This document shows positions 45,393 through 53,652 of a stretch of 64,000 bases of DNA, piece by piece (within the stretch, counting starts at the first letter, position 1; the number at the start of each line of letters is the position of its first letter). Position numbers and translations under genes: made by a program. The notes below the pieces were generated by a model. It was not told where the DNA came from. It did no database searches and saw only the letters and a list, made by a program, of their open reading frames with translations. This stretch comes from an uncultured Sphingomonas sp. (GTDB lineage: Bacteria; Pseudomonadota; Alphaproteobacteria; Sphingomonadales; Sphingomonadaceae), in contig NZ_CAKTFO010000004.1 of NCBI RefSeq assembly GCF_934560975.1, positions 62,001 to 126,000 on the forward strand, written 5' to 3'.

Positions 45393-46175
45393 ATGGCGAG
45401 CGCCGCCCAGCCTGCAATGCAGGGTCTGCCCATGCTCTATAATGACCTGGTCCCGCTTTCCAGCGTGGAGCATGCGACGTGGAAGATGCGGCCGCTGAGC
45501 GATCTTAACATGATCGCGCAGGTGCATGCCGTGCCGCTGACGGTGGAGGAGTTCCCGCTGGCGCAGCGTTTCTTCCCGATCGTGTTCTCGTCCGGTGCCG
45601 AAGCGGTGCCGCTGGCGCTGATGGGCCTGAACGAGGGCGTGAACGTGTTCGTCAAGGACGGCAAGTTCGACGCTGGCTATGTGCCTGCGTTCCTGCGCCG
45701 TTATCCGTGGCTGCTGGCTCGGCTCAACCAGGATCAGGACGAGCTGTCCTTGTGCTTCGACCCGTTGAGCGGCCTGGTCGGCGAGTTCGAGGATGGCCTG
45801 CCCTTGTTCGAGAACGGACAGCCGGCTCAGGTCGTCACCGACACGCTCCAATTTTGCGAGCAGTTCGAGATTGCGGCGCAGGCGACCACGCAGTTCATCA
45901 AGGAGCTGAACGACCTCAACGTCCTGGAGGACGGCGAGTTCAGCATCCAGCATCCATCCATGCCCCAGCCCTATAATTATCGTGGCTTCCGCATGGTCAA
46001 CAACGACAAGCTGCGCGAGCTGCGCGGCGATCAGCTGCGCAAGATGAACCAGAACGGCATGTTGACGGTGCTGCACGCCCACATGTTCTCGCTCAACCTG
46101 ATGAACGACATCTTCGGTCGGCAGTGGGATCAGGGCCAGGTGCCGGGCGCGATCGCGGCGAACGGCGCGGCCTGA
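45393..46175 (+). CDS. SapC family protein
   Basis: A 260-residue protein of the SapC family, named after a Campylobacter surface-array locus gene but of unknown biochemical role. Conserved parts are NDLVPLSSVEHATWKM, FPIVFSS, DGKFDAGYVPAFLRRYPW and LCFDP near the middle, then LQFCEQFEIAA. There is no signal peptide. In related bacteria such genes often sit beside TonB-dependent receptors, but here the gene stands alone. GGAGAG suits the ATG at 45393 better than the one at 45390. A small RNA gene appears to follow. Confidence 0.88.
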   Translation: MASAAQPAMQGLPMLYNDLVPLSSVEHATWKMRPLSDLNMIAQVHAVPLTVEEFPLAQRFFPIVFSSGAEAVPLALMGLNEGVNVFVKDGKFDAGYVPAFLRRYPWLLARLNQDQDELSLCFDPLSGLVGEFEDGLPLFENGQPAQVVTDTLQFCEQFEIAAQATTQFIKELNDLNVLEDGEFSIQHPSMPQPYNYRGFRMVNNDKLRELRGDQLRKMNQNGMLTVLHAHMFSLNLMNDIFGRQWDQGQVPGAIAANGAA

Positions 46176-46212
46176 GTGACGAGCCGACCGGCAAACAAAA
46201 ATTTCGCGATCC

Positions 46213-46241
46213 TTGAAACCCTTAGGCCGCTCGCTTATTTA
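46213..46241 (+). promoter_or_regulatory. Sigma-70-like promoter of the candidate small RNA
   Basis: TTGAAA at 46213-46218 and TATTTA at 46236-46241 are separated by 17 bases, close to the standard pattern and unusual in this GC-rich window. The predicted start of transcription, near 46248, falls on the first base of the first RNA stem. No open reading frame follows in the next 100 bases. Confidence 0.55.
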
Positions 46242-46247
46242 TGCAGT

Positions 46248-46354
46248 GTCCTATCGTGTTCCCCCTTTCGCGGTAGGACTTGAGCGCGCCAAGGCGCGCT
46301 CCCTCCCTGAACCTTGGCCACTCTGCACGAAAGTGCAGGGTGGCTTCTTTTATT
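46248..46354 (+). ncRNA. Candidate trans-acting small RNA with three stem-loops
   Basis: From the predicted start the RNA folds into three hairpins in a row. Stem 1: 46248-46256 with 46271-46279 (9 bp, one G-U), loop of 14 bases including CCCCC. Stem 2: 46282-46290 with 46293-46301, perfect, 9 bp. A single-stranded stretch follows at 46302-46316 with CCTCCC. Stem 3 is the terminator. Two C-rich unpaired segments could pair with Shine-Dalgarno sequences, as reported for some alphaproteobacterial sRNAs of the anti-Shine-Dalgarno type. No protein is encoded. I cannot say whether it belongs to a known Rfam family. Confidence 0.6.
46317..46354 (+). terminator. Intrinsic terminator of the small RNA
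   Basis: A 12-bp stem (46317-46328 with 46333-46344, one T-G pair) closes on a GAAA tetraloop and is followed by TTCTTTTATT. It is orientated for the plus strand, so it does not serve the minus-strand amidohydrolase gene, whose stop codon (46350-46352) lies in its T-rich tail. Confidence 0.85.
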
Positions 46355-47216
46355 CGGCGGCTGCGGGGAAGGCGGCCTGTGCCGCCAGGCAGGCTTCGCG
46401 CGCCAGATCCGCTATCAGTGCGCGGACCGGCTGCAATCCCATGGACACGTCCCGCAATCCGGCCTCCAGATAGAGGTTGCGATCGATCTCGACCTGCACG
46501 GCATGGATGCCGGTCGAGGGGCTGCCATGGCGTGCAAGCACATAGGCGCCCGCATAAGGCGCGTTCAGGGCGGTGGTGTAACCATGCAGCCGCGCGGTGG
46601 CGGCCAGACGCGCCGCAAGGCCGGGCGCCGCGGAGCGACCATGCCGGTCGCCGATCACGATCTGCGGCGGGCGCGCTCCGTGGAGCGGCGGCATGGAATG
46701 GCAATCGAGCAGCACGGCATGGCCGAACCGGCGCCATGCATCGTCCAGCGCCTGGGCAATGGCCGCGTGATACGGGGTATGCACCGTGTCGATCCGGCGC
46801 TGGATGGATGCGGTGGACGGGGGGATGCGCCACAGCTCGCGCCCGCCGATCCTTGTCGGGATCAGACCCAAGCCGGACCGTGCCCGACTGCTGACCGGAA
46901 GCTTGCTCAGCGCCGGCCAGCGCAGCAGGGGCTCCAGATCCTCCTCACCGCGATTGAGGTCGATCCAGGCACGGGGCGACCGCGCCACGATCCCCACGGC
47001 GCCCTCCGCCACCGCCTGGGTGATCAACAGGTCGGCATGGCGATCCTCCAGCGATTCGAGACGGGACACGGGACCGGCCGCCGCCGCCAGCAGTTCGGGT
47101 GGATAGTCCCGTCCGCCATGCGGCACCGCAACCACGATGGCCGTCGTCGGGCTTGGCGGGCCGATCCGTACGAACGGGGCACTCTCTCCGGCCGCTATGT
47201 CCAGGGGGTCGGTCAT
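46350..47216 (-). CDS. N-formylglutamate amidohydrolase
   Basis: A 288-residue zinc-dependent amidohydrolase of the HutG/DUF-type family. Motifs are AVPHGGRDYPPEL, LEDRHADLL, ARAWIDLNRGEED, LLDCHSMPP and QVEIDRNLYL. In some bacteria the enzyme frees glutamate from N-formylglutamate, the end of histidine breakdown; however no other hut gene is near and the family is broad, so a different amide is possible. ATG 47216 starts the conserved part. It is divergent from cpdR, and its 3' end touches the tail of the small RNA terminator. Confidence 0.85.
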   Translation of the reverse strand: MTDPLDIAAGESAPFVRIGPPSPTTAIVVAVPHGGRDYPPELLAAAAGPVSRLESLEDRHADLLITQAVAEGAVGIVARSPRAWIDLNRGEEDLEPLLRWPALSKLPVSSRARSGLGLIPTRIGGRELWRIPPSTASIQRRIDTVHTPYHAAIAQALDDAWRRFGHAVLLDCHSMPPLHGARPPQIVIGDRHGRSAAPGLAARLAATARLHGYTTALNAPYAGAYVLARHGSPSTGIHAVQVEIDRNLYLEAGLRDVSMGLQPVRALIADLAREACLAAQAAFPAAAE

Positions 47217-47299
47217 GCGATCATGCTAATCGCGCGTGACGTTTCCGTGAAGCCATCTCACGCCCCACGCGTTGACTGACGCATTGCGGCTAGAATTTG

Positions 47300-47307
47300 T
47301 TAACCAT
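47300..47307. promoter_or_regulatory. Candidate CtrA half-site upstream of cpdR
   Basis: TTAACCAT at 47300-47307 matches the well-known half-site of the cell-cycle regulator CtrA and lies 53 bases before the cpdR start. A second half-site at the right spacing is not present, so occupation by CtrA is a suggestion only. Confidence 0.3.
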
Positions 47308-47359
47308 TGCGGCGATAAAGGGCCTGAACAGACTGTCAGCAGGTCCCCGGAGAGCCCAG

Positions 47360-47734
47360 ATGATACGTATCCTACTCGCCGAGGACGACGACTCCATGCG
47401 CGAATATCTCGCGCGTGCTCTGGAGCGGACCGGCTACGGTGTGAAGGCCGTTAACAGCGGGATGTCCGCCCTGGTCGAGCTTGAACGTGACTCGTTCGAC
47501 CTGCTGCTTACCGACATCGTCATGCCGGAGCTGGACGGCATCGAACTGGCGCAACGGGCCGGCACGATGCACCCCTCCATGCGGGTGATGTTCATCACCG
47601 GCTTCGCCGCCGTCACGCTGCAGAACGGGGCCATGCCGCCCGAGGCGAAGGTGCTGTCCAAGCCGTTTCACCTGCGCGATCTGGTGATGGAGGTGGACCG
47701 CATGTTCGAAATGGGCAGTGCAGCCGATCTTTGA
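47360..47734 (+). CDS. cpdR: CpdR-like single-domain response regulator
   Basis: A 124-residue receiver domain with no output domain. It starts MIRILLAEDDDSMREYLA, the phosphoacceptor is Asp52 (LLTDIVMPELDG), and the C-terminus has MFITGFAAV and the Lys in VLSKPFHLRDLV, all characteristic of CpdR. In Caulobacter unphosphorylated CpdR brings ClpXP to the cell pole and primes breakdown of substrates; it is switched off by the CckA-ChpT phosphorelay, the same pathway that DivL modulates. The role here is inferred. A candidate CtrA half-site lies upstream. tRNA-Val follows. Confidence 0.9.
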   Translation: MIRILLAEDDDSMREYLARALERTGYGVKAVNSGMSALVELERDSFDLLLTDIVMPELDGIELAQRAGTMHPSMRVMFITGFAAVTLQNGAMPPEAKVLSKPFHLRDLVMEVDRMFEMGSAADL

Positions 47735-47753
47735 GTGCTTGCGCAATCGAAAA

Positions 47754-47804
47754 GGCTCCGCTAGGAGCCCCGCCAGACGCTGAGTTTAGAGCCCCTCGGG
47801 GCTC
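47754..47804 (+). terminator. Two GC hairpins between cpdR and tRNA-Val
   Basis: GGCTCC (47754-47759) pairs with GGAGCC (47764-47769), and GAGCCCC (47789-47795) pairs with GGGGCTC (47798-47804). Neither is followed by a T-run on the plus strand, so they are at best weak terminators for cpdR or parts of the tRNA leader. The first is followed by TTTT when read on the minus strand, where no gene needs it. Confidence 0.35.
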
Positions 47805-47808
47805 CAGT

Positions 47809-47883
47809 GGGCGTGTAGCTCAGTGGTAGAGCACTGTGTTGACATCGCAGGGGTCGCAAGTTCAATCCTTGCCACGCCCACCA
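47809..47883 (+). tRNA. tRNA-Val (GAC anticodon)
   Basis: A 75-base cloverleaf with acceptor GGGCGTG pairing with CACGCCC, a short D-arm, anticodon loop TTGACAT (anticodon GAC, reading GUC/GUU), a T-arm with TTCAATC, and an encoded CCA end. It stands alone between cpdR and a terminator. Confidence 0.95.
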
Positions 47884-47889
47884 GATAGA

Positions 47890-47924
47890 AGCCCCGCCAG
47901 GTTCATGACTTGGCGGGGCTTTTT
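47890..47924 (+). terminator. Intrinsic terminator of tRNA-Val
   Basis: A perfect 10-bp stem (47890-47899 with 47911-47920) with an 11-base loop is followed by a run of five T (47920-47924), six bases after the end of the tRNA. The stretch from here to prpD (47925-48152) holds no convincing gene or repeat. Confidence 0.88.
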
Positions 47925-48152
47925 CGTATCTGCCTTGCTCCGGCGGCGCCCGGTCCAGCGCGGCGGGCGGGGGTGTTGCGGGCGTTCGGGGTTAGGCCTA
48001 GTCCTGGCTCATGGTCGACGTGCCTGCACCGATGATCCGCCAAGCCGGCGATCGGGCGCGTCCGGCATTCGGGCAGCAACCGCCACCATGCGGAAACATC
48101 CGGCACGACAAGCCTGCGCCCGGGCCATCCAGCAGAGAGAGGATGACAGCCT

Positions 48153-49652
48153 GTGAAGCTGCACGACGTTCGAACCTACAAGTCGGCCGAGCCGCTGCTG
48201 CGCGAGGAGCAGCTTGCGTGGAAGATGGCGGCGGTCGCCACCGATCCCGTGCCCGTCGAGGCCGATGTGGCGGAGATGATCGGCAACCGCATTATCGACA
48301 ATGCCGCCGTCGCCGCCGCATCGATCGCGCGCCATCCGATCCGCACGGCGCGGGCGCAGGCGCTGGGGCATCGATCGGATCGCGGCGCACCCATCTTCGG
48401 CCTGTCGCGGGACGTGCGGATCAGCCCGGAATGGGCCGCATGGGCCAATGGCACGGCGGTGCGGGAGCTGGACTTCCACGACACCTTCCTGGCCGCCGAC
48501 TACAGCCATCCAGGCGACAATATCCCCCCGATCCTGGCCGTGGCGCAGGCCGGGGGCTGCGACGGGGCGGCGCTGGTGCGTGGGCTGGCGGCCGGATACG
48601 AACTGCAGGTCGATCTGGTGAAGGGCATCTGCCTGCATGAGCACAAGATCGACCATATCGCCCATCTGGGACCGAGCGCGGCGGGCGGGATCGCTGCATT
48701 GTTGGGCCTGTCGACCGAGATCACCTATCAGGCGATCCAGCAGGCGCTGCACGTCACCACCACCACCCGCCAGTCGCGCAAGGGCGAGATTTCGACATGG
48801 AAGGCCTATGCCCCCGCTTTCGCCGGCAAGATGGCGATCGAGGCGGTCGATCGCGCGATGCGGGGCGAAGGCGCGCCGTCGCCGGCCTATGAGGGCGAGG
48901 ACGGGTTCATCGCGTGGCTGCTCTCCGGGCCCGACCACGTCTACCATGTGCCGCTGCCTGCGCCGGGGGAGGCGAAGCGCGCGATCCTGGACACCTATAC
49001 CAAGGAATATTCGGCCGAGTATCAGAGCCAGGCGCTGATCGATCTCGCCTGCCGGTTGCGGGCCAGGATCGGTGACCTCAGCGGGGTGAAGGACGTGCTG
49101 ATCCGTACTAGCCATCACACGCACAATGTGATCGGCACCGGCGCCAACGATCCGCAAAAGATGGACCCCAATGCCAGTCGCGAGACGCTGGATCATTCCA
49201 TCATGTATATCTTCGCCGTGGCGCTGGAGGATGGCGGCTGGCACCATGTGAATAGCTATGCGCCGGAGCGCGCCAGGCAGCCCCAAACCGTCGCCTTGTG
49301 GCGCAAGATCACCACGGTGGAGGATCCCGTCTGGACCGGGCGTTATCATGCGCCGGGTGCCGACAAGGCATTTGGCGGGCAGGTGATCGTGACCATGGAG
49401 GATGGCAGCGTCCTGCAGGACGAACTCGCGATCGCGGATGCCCATCCGCTCGGCGCGAGGCCGTTCGATCGGCCGCGCTACATCGACAAGTTCCGCACGC
49501 TGGCGGACGGGATTGTGGAGGAGGCCGAGCAGGATCGCTTTCTCGCCTTGGTGGAGCGGCTGCCGAGCCTGTCGGCGGACGAGGTGCTGGACCTGAACTT
49601 TTCGGTTCTGGCGGAACGGCTGGGCGCGGATGCGCCGGCCGGCATCTTCTAA
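48153..49652 (+). CDS. prpD: 2-methylcitrate dehydratase PrpD
   Basis: A 499-residue MmgE/PrpD-family enzyme that dehydrates 2-methylcitrate to 2-methyl-cis-aconitate in the propionate-degrading methylcitrate cycle. Conserved stretches are [36 protein letters not shown]-like [16 protein letters not shown], and [21 protein letters not shown] start at 48153 is used, with GAGAGAGG about ten bases upstream. It is the first gene of prpDCB, followed by prpC after 20 bp. No prpR regulator is adjacent. Confidence 0.93.
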   Translation: MKLHDVRTYKSAEPLLREEQLAWKMAAVATDPVPVEADVAEMIGNRIIDNAAVAAASIARHPIRTARAQALGHRSDRGAPIFGLSRDVRISPEWAAWANGTAVRELDFHDTFLAADYSHPGDNIPPILAVAQAGGCDGAALVRGLAAGYELQVDLVKGICLHEHKIDHIAHLGPSAAGGIAALLGLSTEITYQAIQQALHVTTTTRQSRKGEISTWKAYAPAFAGKMAIEAVDRAMRGEGAPSPAYEGEDGFIAWLLSGPDHVYHVPLPAPGEAKRAILDTYTKEYSAEYQSQALIDLACRLRARIGDLSGVKDVLIRTSHHTHNVIGTGANDPQKMDPNASRETLDHSIMYIFAVALEDGGWHHVNSYAPERARQPQTVALWRKITTVEDPVWTGRYHAPGADKAFGGQVIVTMEDGSVLQDELAIADAHPLGARPFDRPRYIDKFRTLADGIVEEAEQDRFLALVERLPSLSADEVLDLNFSVLAERLGADAPAGIF

Positions 49653-49672
49653 CATAAGGGGAGCCGGAGAGG

Positions 49673-50818
49673 ATGACCGAACAGACATTCAAGCCCAAGA
49701 AGTCGGTGGCACTGTCGGGGGTGCCGGCGGGCAATACCGCTTTGTGCACCGTTGGCCGCACGGGCAACGACCTGCATTATCGCGGCTATGACATTCTCGA
49801 CTTTGCCGACGAGGCGGAGTTCGAGGAAATTGCCTATCTGCTGGTGCATGGCGAGCTGCCCACGGCGGCGCAACTCGCGCTCTACAAGGCGAAGCTGCGC
49901 AGCCTGCGTGGCCTGCCGCAGGGGGTGAAGGTGGCGTTGGAGGCGATGCCGGCGGCCGCGCACCCGATGGACGTGATGCGCACCGGCGTATCGGCGCTGG
50001 GCTGCGTCCTGCCGGAGCCGGCGGACCATAATCTGGCGGATGCCCGCGACATTGCCGATCGGCTGATGGCGTCGCTCGGCTCGATGTTGCTTTACTGGTA
50101 TCATTTCGCGCATCATGGCCGGCGGATCGAGGTTGAAACGGACGACGATTCGATCGGCGGCCACTTCCTCCACCTGCTGCATGGCCGCCCGCCGTCGGAC
50201 AGCCATGTACGGGCGATGCACACCTCGCTGATCCTCTATGCCGAGCATGAGTTCAACGCCTCCACCTTCACCGCGCGGGTGATCGCCGGCACGGGATCGG
50301 ACATGCATTCCTGCATCGCCGGCGCGATCGGGGCGTTGCGCGGGCCGAAGCATGGCGGCGCCAACGAAGGCGCGTTCGACATCCAGAAACGCTATCCCGG
50401 CCCCGACGCGGCCGAGGCGGACATTCGCCGCCGGGTGGAAGCCAAGGAGGTGGTGATCGGCTTCGGCCATCCCGTCTATACCGTGGCGGACCCGCGCAAC
50501 GAGGTGATCAAGCGGGTCGCCCGGCGATTGTCGGAGGAGATCGGGTCGCAGCGCCAATTCGCCGTCGCGGAACGGATCGAGGTGGTGATGGCGGACGCCA
50601 AAGCCATGTTCGCGAACCTGGATTGGTATAGCGCCGTGTCCTACCACGTCATGGGCGTGCCCACCGCCATGTTCACGCCCCTGTTCGTGATCGCCCGCAC
50701 CTCCGGCTGGTCGGCGCACGTGATCGAGCAGCGGGAGGACAACAAGATCATCCGCCCGTCCGCACATTATACCGGCCCCGACGATCTCGCCTGGGTTCCG
50801 CTGGCCGCGCGGACATAG
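49673..50818 (+). CDS. prpC: 2-methylcitrate synthase PrpC
   Basis: A 381-residue citrate synthase-type enzyme that joins propionyl-CoA and oxaloacetate. The methylcitrate subtype is shown by [20 protein letters not shown] at the start and by [20 protein letters not shown]; catalytic residues lie in [25 protein letters not shown] and [13 protein letters not shown] sequence. Position between prpD and prpB confirms it as PrpC rather than the housekeeping GltA. GGGGAG-like sequence precedes the ATG. Confidence 0.95.
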   Translation: MTEQTFKPKKSVALSGVPAGNTALCTVGRTGNDLHYRGYDILDFADEAEFEEIAYLLVHGELPTAAQLALYKAKLRSLRGLPQGVKVALEAMPAAAHPMDVMRTGVSALGCVLPEPADHNLADARDIADRLMASLGSMLLYWYHFAHHGRRIEVETDDDSIGGHFLHLLHGRPPSDSHVRAMHTSLILYAEHEFNASTFTARVIAGTGSDMHSCIAGAIGALRGPKHGGANEGAFDIQKRYPGPDAAEADIRRRVEAKEVVIGFGHPVYTVADPRNEVIKRVARRLSEEIGSQRQFAVAERIEVVMADAKAMFANLDWYSAVSYHVMGVPTAMFTPLFVIARTSGWSAHVIEQREDNKIIRPSAHYTGPDDLAWVPLAART

Positions 50819-50826
50819 GAGGAACC

Positions 50827-51747
50827 ATGCCCTATCTCGTTGCCGATGACCTGCCCGCCACCAGCGCGGGCCGGCGCTTTCGCGAGGCGCTGGCCCGGCC
50901 GGGCATCTACCGCCTGCCGGGTGCGCACAACGGCCATGCCGCAATCCAGGCGAGGAGGGCCGGGTTCGACGGCCTCTACCTCTCCGGCGCGGCGATGACC
51001 GCCTCCATGGGGCTACCCGACCTCGGCATTATCACGGTAGACGAGGTCGCCTTCTTCATCCGCCAGGTCGTGCGATCGTCCGGCCTGCCGCTGCTGGTGG
51101 ATGGCGACACCGGCTACGGCGAGGCGCTGAACGTGATGCACATGGTCCGCACCTTCGAGGAGGCGGGGGCAGGGGCCGTCCACCTGGAGGACCAGCTGCT
51201 GCCCAAGAAATGCGGGCACCTCAACGACAAGAGGCTTGCCGACGCGCACGACATGGCGGCCAAGGTCGCCGCCGCGGCCAAAGCGAGCCGGGATATCGTG
51301 GTGGTCGCCCGCACCGATGCCGCCGCCAGCGAAGGGTTGGAAGGGGCCGTCGCCCGTGCGAAATTGTATATGGCGGCTGGCGCCGACGCGATCTTCCCCG
51401 AGGCGCTGAACACGCGGGAAATGTTCACCGCCTTCGCCGAACGGATGCCGGGCGTACCCCTTCTCGCCAACATGACCGAGTTCGGCAGAACGCCCTTCTT
51501 CACCGCCGACGAGTTCGCAGCGATGGGCTACAAGATGGTGATCTGGCCCGTATCCTCGCTGCGCGTCGCCAACAAGGCGCAGGAGGAACTCTATGCCGCG
51601 ATCGCCCGTGACGGCGGCGCCCATGCGATGGTGGACCGCATGCAGACCCGCGCTGAATTGTACGACGTGATCGGGCTCCACGATTACGAGGCGCTCGACG
51701 CCTCCATCGTGCGCACGATCGTGCCGGACACGCCCGCACAAGGATGA
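50827..51747 (+). CDS. prpB: 2-methylisocitrate lyase PrpB
   Basis: A 306-residue member of the isocitrate lyase superfamily that cleaves 2-methylisocitrate into pyruvate and succinate, ending the methylcitrate cycle. The catalytic KKCGH motif lies in [18 protein letters not shown]; the metal-binding part is [12 protein letters not shown] and [27 protein letters not shown] is also typical of PrpB. It begins eight bases after prpC and slightly overlaps one of the possible starts of queH. Confidence 0.96.
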   Translation: MPYLVADDLPATSAGRRFREALARPGIYRLPGAHNGHAAIQARRAGFDGLYLSGAAMTASMGLPDLGIITVDEVAFFIRQVVRSSGLPLLVDGDTGYGEALNVMHMVRTFEEAGAGAVHLEDQLLPKKCGHLNDKRLADAHDMAAKVAAAAKASRDIVVVARTDAAASEGLEGAVARAKLYMAAGADAIFPEALNTREMFTAFAERMPGVPLLANMTEFGRTPFFTADEFAAMGYKMVIWPVSSLRVANKAQEELYAAIARDGGAHAMVDRMQTRAELYDVIGLHDYEALDASIVRTIVPDTPAQG

Positions 51748-51779
51748 CCCCGCCGGCGGGCGATGGTATAGGGCAGGGC

Positions 51780-52439
51780 ATGAGCGAGTATGAGCGTCCC
51801 GTCCTGACCCCGCCCGACGGGCACAAGAAGGTGCTGCTGCACAGCTGCTGCGCACCCTGTTCGGGTGAGGTGATGGAGGCGATGACCGCGAGCGGCATCG
51901 ATTACACCATCTTCTTCTACAACCCCAACATCCACCCGAAGGAGGAATATGTCCTCCGCAAGGAGGAGAATATCCGCTTCGCCGAGGCGCATGGCGTGCC
52001 GTTCGTCGATGCGGATTACGACACGGTGAACTGGTTCAAGCGCGCGCGCGGCATGGAGCATGAGCCCGAACGCGGCGTCCGCTGCACCATGTGCTTCGAC
52101 ATGCGGTTCGAGCGGACGGCGCTCTATGCGCATGAACATGGCTTTCCGATCATCACCTCCTCGCTCGGCATCTCGCGCTGGAAGAACATGACGCAGATCA
52201 ACGATTGCGGGGAGCGGGCGGCGGCACATTATCCGGAGCTGGCCTACTGGACCTTCAACTGGCGCAAGGGCGGCGGCGGCGCGCGGATGATCGAGATTTC
52301 CAAGCGCGAGCATTTCTACCAGCAGGAATATTGCGGCTGCGTTTACTCGTTGCGCGACACCAATGCCCATCGCGTGTCGCAGGGGCGGGAGGAGATCCGC
52401 ATCGGCGAACTCTATTACGGCGACGAGCCCAAGCCATGA
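51780..52439 (+). CDS. queH: Epoxyqueuosine reductase QueH
   Basis: A 219-residue iron-sulfur enzyme (formerly DUF208) that performs the last step of queuosine synthesis in tRNA anticodons, in place of the unrelated B12-dependent QueG. The Cys motifs are [27 protein letters not shown] and [11 protein letters not shown]. The start at 51780 is preferred; an ATG at 51744, overlapping the prpB stop, would add 12 residues and couple it to that operon. Other queuosine genes are not in the window. Confidence 0.92.
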   Translation: MSEYERPVLTPPDGHKKVLLHSCCAPCSGEVMEAMTASGIDYTIFFYNPNIHPKEEYVLRKEENIRFAEAHGVPFVDADYDTVNWFKRARGMEHEPERGVRCTMCFDMRFERTALYAHEHGFPIITSSLGISRWKNMTQINDCGERAAAHYPELAYWTFNWRKGGGGARMIEISKREHFYQQEYCGCVYSLRDTNAHRVSQGREEIRIGELYYGDEPKP

Positions 52440-52489
52440 GGGCGAGCGGGGCGGTTGCGCAGGCGCGGCTGCCCCGCTAGGCGAGAGCC

Positions 52490-53086
52490 ATGGCCGACAT
52501 GTTCCAACCGCTGATCCTTGGCATCGGCGGCACGTCCCGGCCAAATTCCACCAGCGAACTTTCGGTGCGGTGCGCGCTCAAGGCGGCCGAAGCGATGGGC
52601 GCACGCACGCGCCTGATCGACGGCGCGCTGATCTCCGGCCTGCCGCTGTATGTGCCGGGGCGAAGCGAGCGGACGGAGGAGGAAAGCCTGTTCGTGGAGG
52701 CTGTGCGCGATTGCGACGGGGTGATCGTCGCATCGGCCGGCTACCATGGCAGCATCACCGGCCCGGTCAAGAACGCGCTCGACCTGCTGGAGGATCTGGC
52801 GCGCGACGAGCGGCCTTATCTGGACGGGTGCGCCTTCGGGGCCATCGTCACGGCATTCGGCTGGCTGGCGTGCGGCACGACTTTGGTGACCTTGCGCTCG
52901 ATCGCTCACGCCCTGCGGGCCTGGCCGACGCCTTACGGGGCGGCGTTCGTGCCCGAAGGCAGGATGTTCGAGGATGACGGCACGGCGGTGGATGCCAAGG
53001 TCGGCGGGCAGATCGCGCTGGTGGCTCGGCAGGTCGTGGACTTCGCGCGCTGGCGGCAAGCGGGTTTGAGCGTCTTCCAAGGCTAA
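52490..53086 (+). CDS. NADPH-dependent FMN reductase-like flavoprotein
   Basis: A 198-residue flavodoxin-fold protein. The phosphate-binding loop for FMN is GGTSRPNSTSELSVR (about residues 13-27), then PLYVPGRSERTEEE and the flavin-contacting SAGYHGSITGPVKNALDLLE, characteristic of the NADPH-dependent FMN reductase family. It probably reduces a quinone, chromate or flavin, but the physiological substrate is unknown. It lies between queH and a DUF4126 gene in the same direction. Confidence 0.85.
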   Translation: MADMFQPLILGIGGTSRPNSTSELSVRCALKAAEAMGARTRLIDGALISGLPLYVPGRSERTEEESLFVEAVRDCDGVIVASAGYHGSITGPVKNALDLLEDLARDERPYLDGCAFGAIVTAFGWLACGTTLVTLRSIAHALRAWPTPYGAAFVPEGRMFEDDGTAVDAKVGGQIALVARQVVDFARWRQAGLSVFQG

Positions 53087-53181
53087 GCCGGGGTTCCAAT
53101 CCGGCCGATCTACGCAGCACCCGGGATCCCAAGCCGCGATCGGCGGTTGGAGGCGCATTGTCGCTAAACCGTGGAGGCCCT

Positions 53182-53652
53182 ATGCTACGCTCCATCCTGA
53201 TCGGCCTGGTCGCCGGACAACGCGCCATGGCGCCGCTCGCCGCCGTCGCGAGTGCCGCGCGGCGGGGTGTGTTGCCGGCCGGTGCGCCGGGTGCCCGGCT
53301 GCTCGCCAATCCGCTGGTCGTCTCCGGTGCTATCGCTCTGGCCGGCAGCGAGATGGCGGGCGACAAGCTCCGCTCCGCACCCGATCGCATCATCCTGCCG
53401 GGACTGATCGCCCGTAGCGTCACCGCGGCCTTTGCCGGTGCGGCACTCGCACCGATGGAACAGCGCAAGACCGCCGCCGTGCTGGCCGCGGCGACTGCGA
53501 TTGCAGCCTCCTACGTCGGCTTTCGGCTGCGCGTGCGGGCGATGCGCAGCTTCGGTCAGGACGTGACCGGCTTCGTCGAGGACGCGATCGTCATGGCGAG
53601 CGGAACCGCCGTCGCCAATCTGAATCGGCCGGTTCAGCGGTCGAGCAGATAA
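53182..53652 (+). CDS. DUF4126-like membrane protein
   Basis: A 156-residue protein with several Ala/Gly-rich hydrophobic segments ([54 protein letters not shown]). The [22 protein letters not shown] and [12 protein letters not shown] segments recall DUF4126 proteins of unknown function. GTGGAGG at 53172-53178 fits the ATG at 53182. The 3' end overlaps the convergent cysNC gene by 19 bp. Confidence 0.7.
   Translation: MLRSILIGLVAGQRAMAPLAAVASAARRGVLPAGAPGARLLANPLVVSGAIALAGSEMAGDKLRSAPDRIILPGLIARSVTAAFAGAALAPMEQRKTAAVLAAATAIAASYVGFRLRVRAMRSFGQDVTGFVEDAIVMASGTAVANLNRPVQRSSR

Noticed and set aside
43782..46082. A 766-codon minus-strand open frame across the FAD dehydrogenase and sapC
   Set aside because: It is the antisense shadow of two well-supported genes and has no recognisable domain.
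48009..49688. A 559-codon minus-strand frame opposite prpD
   Set aside because: prpD is unambiguous on the plus strand; the opposite frame has no family similarity.
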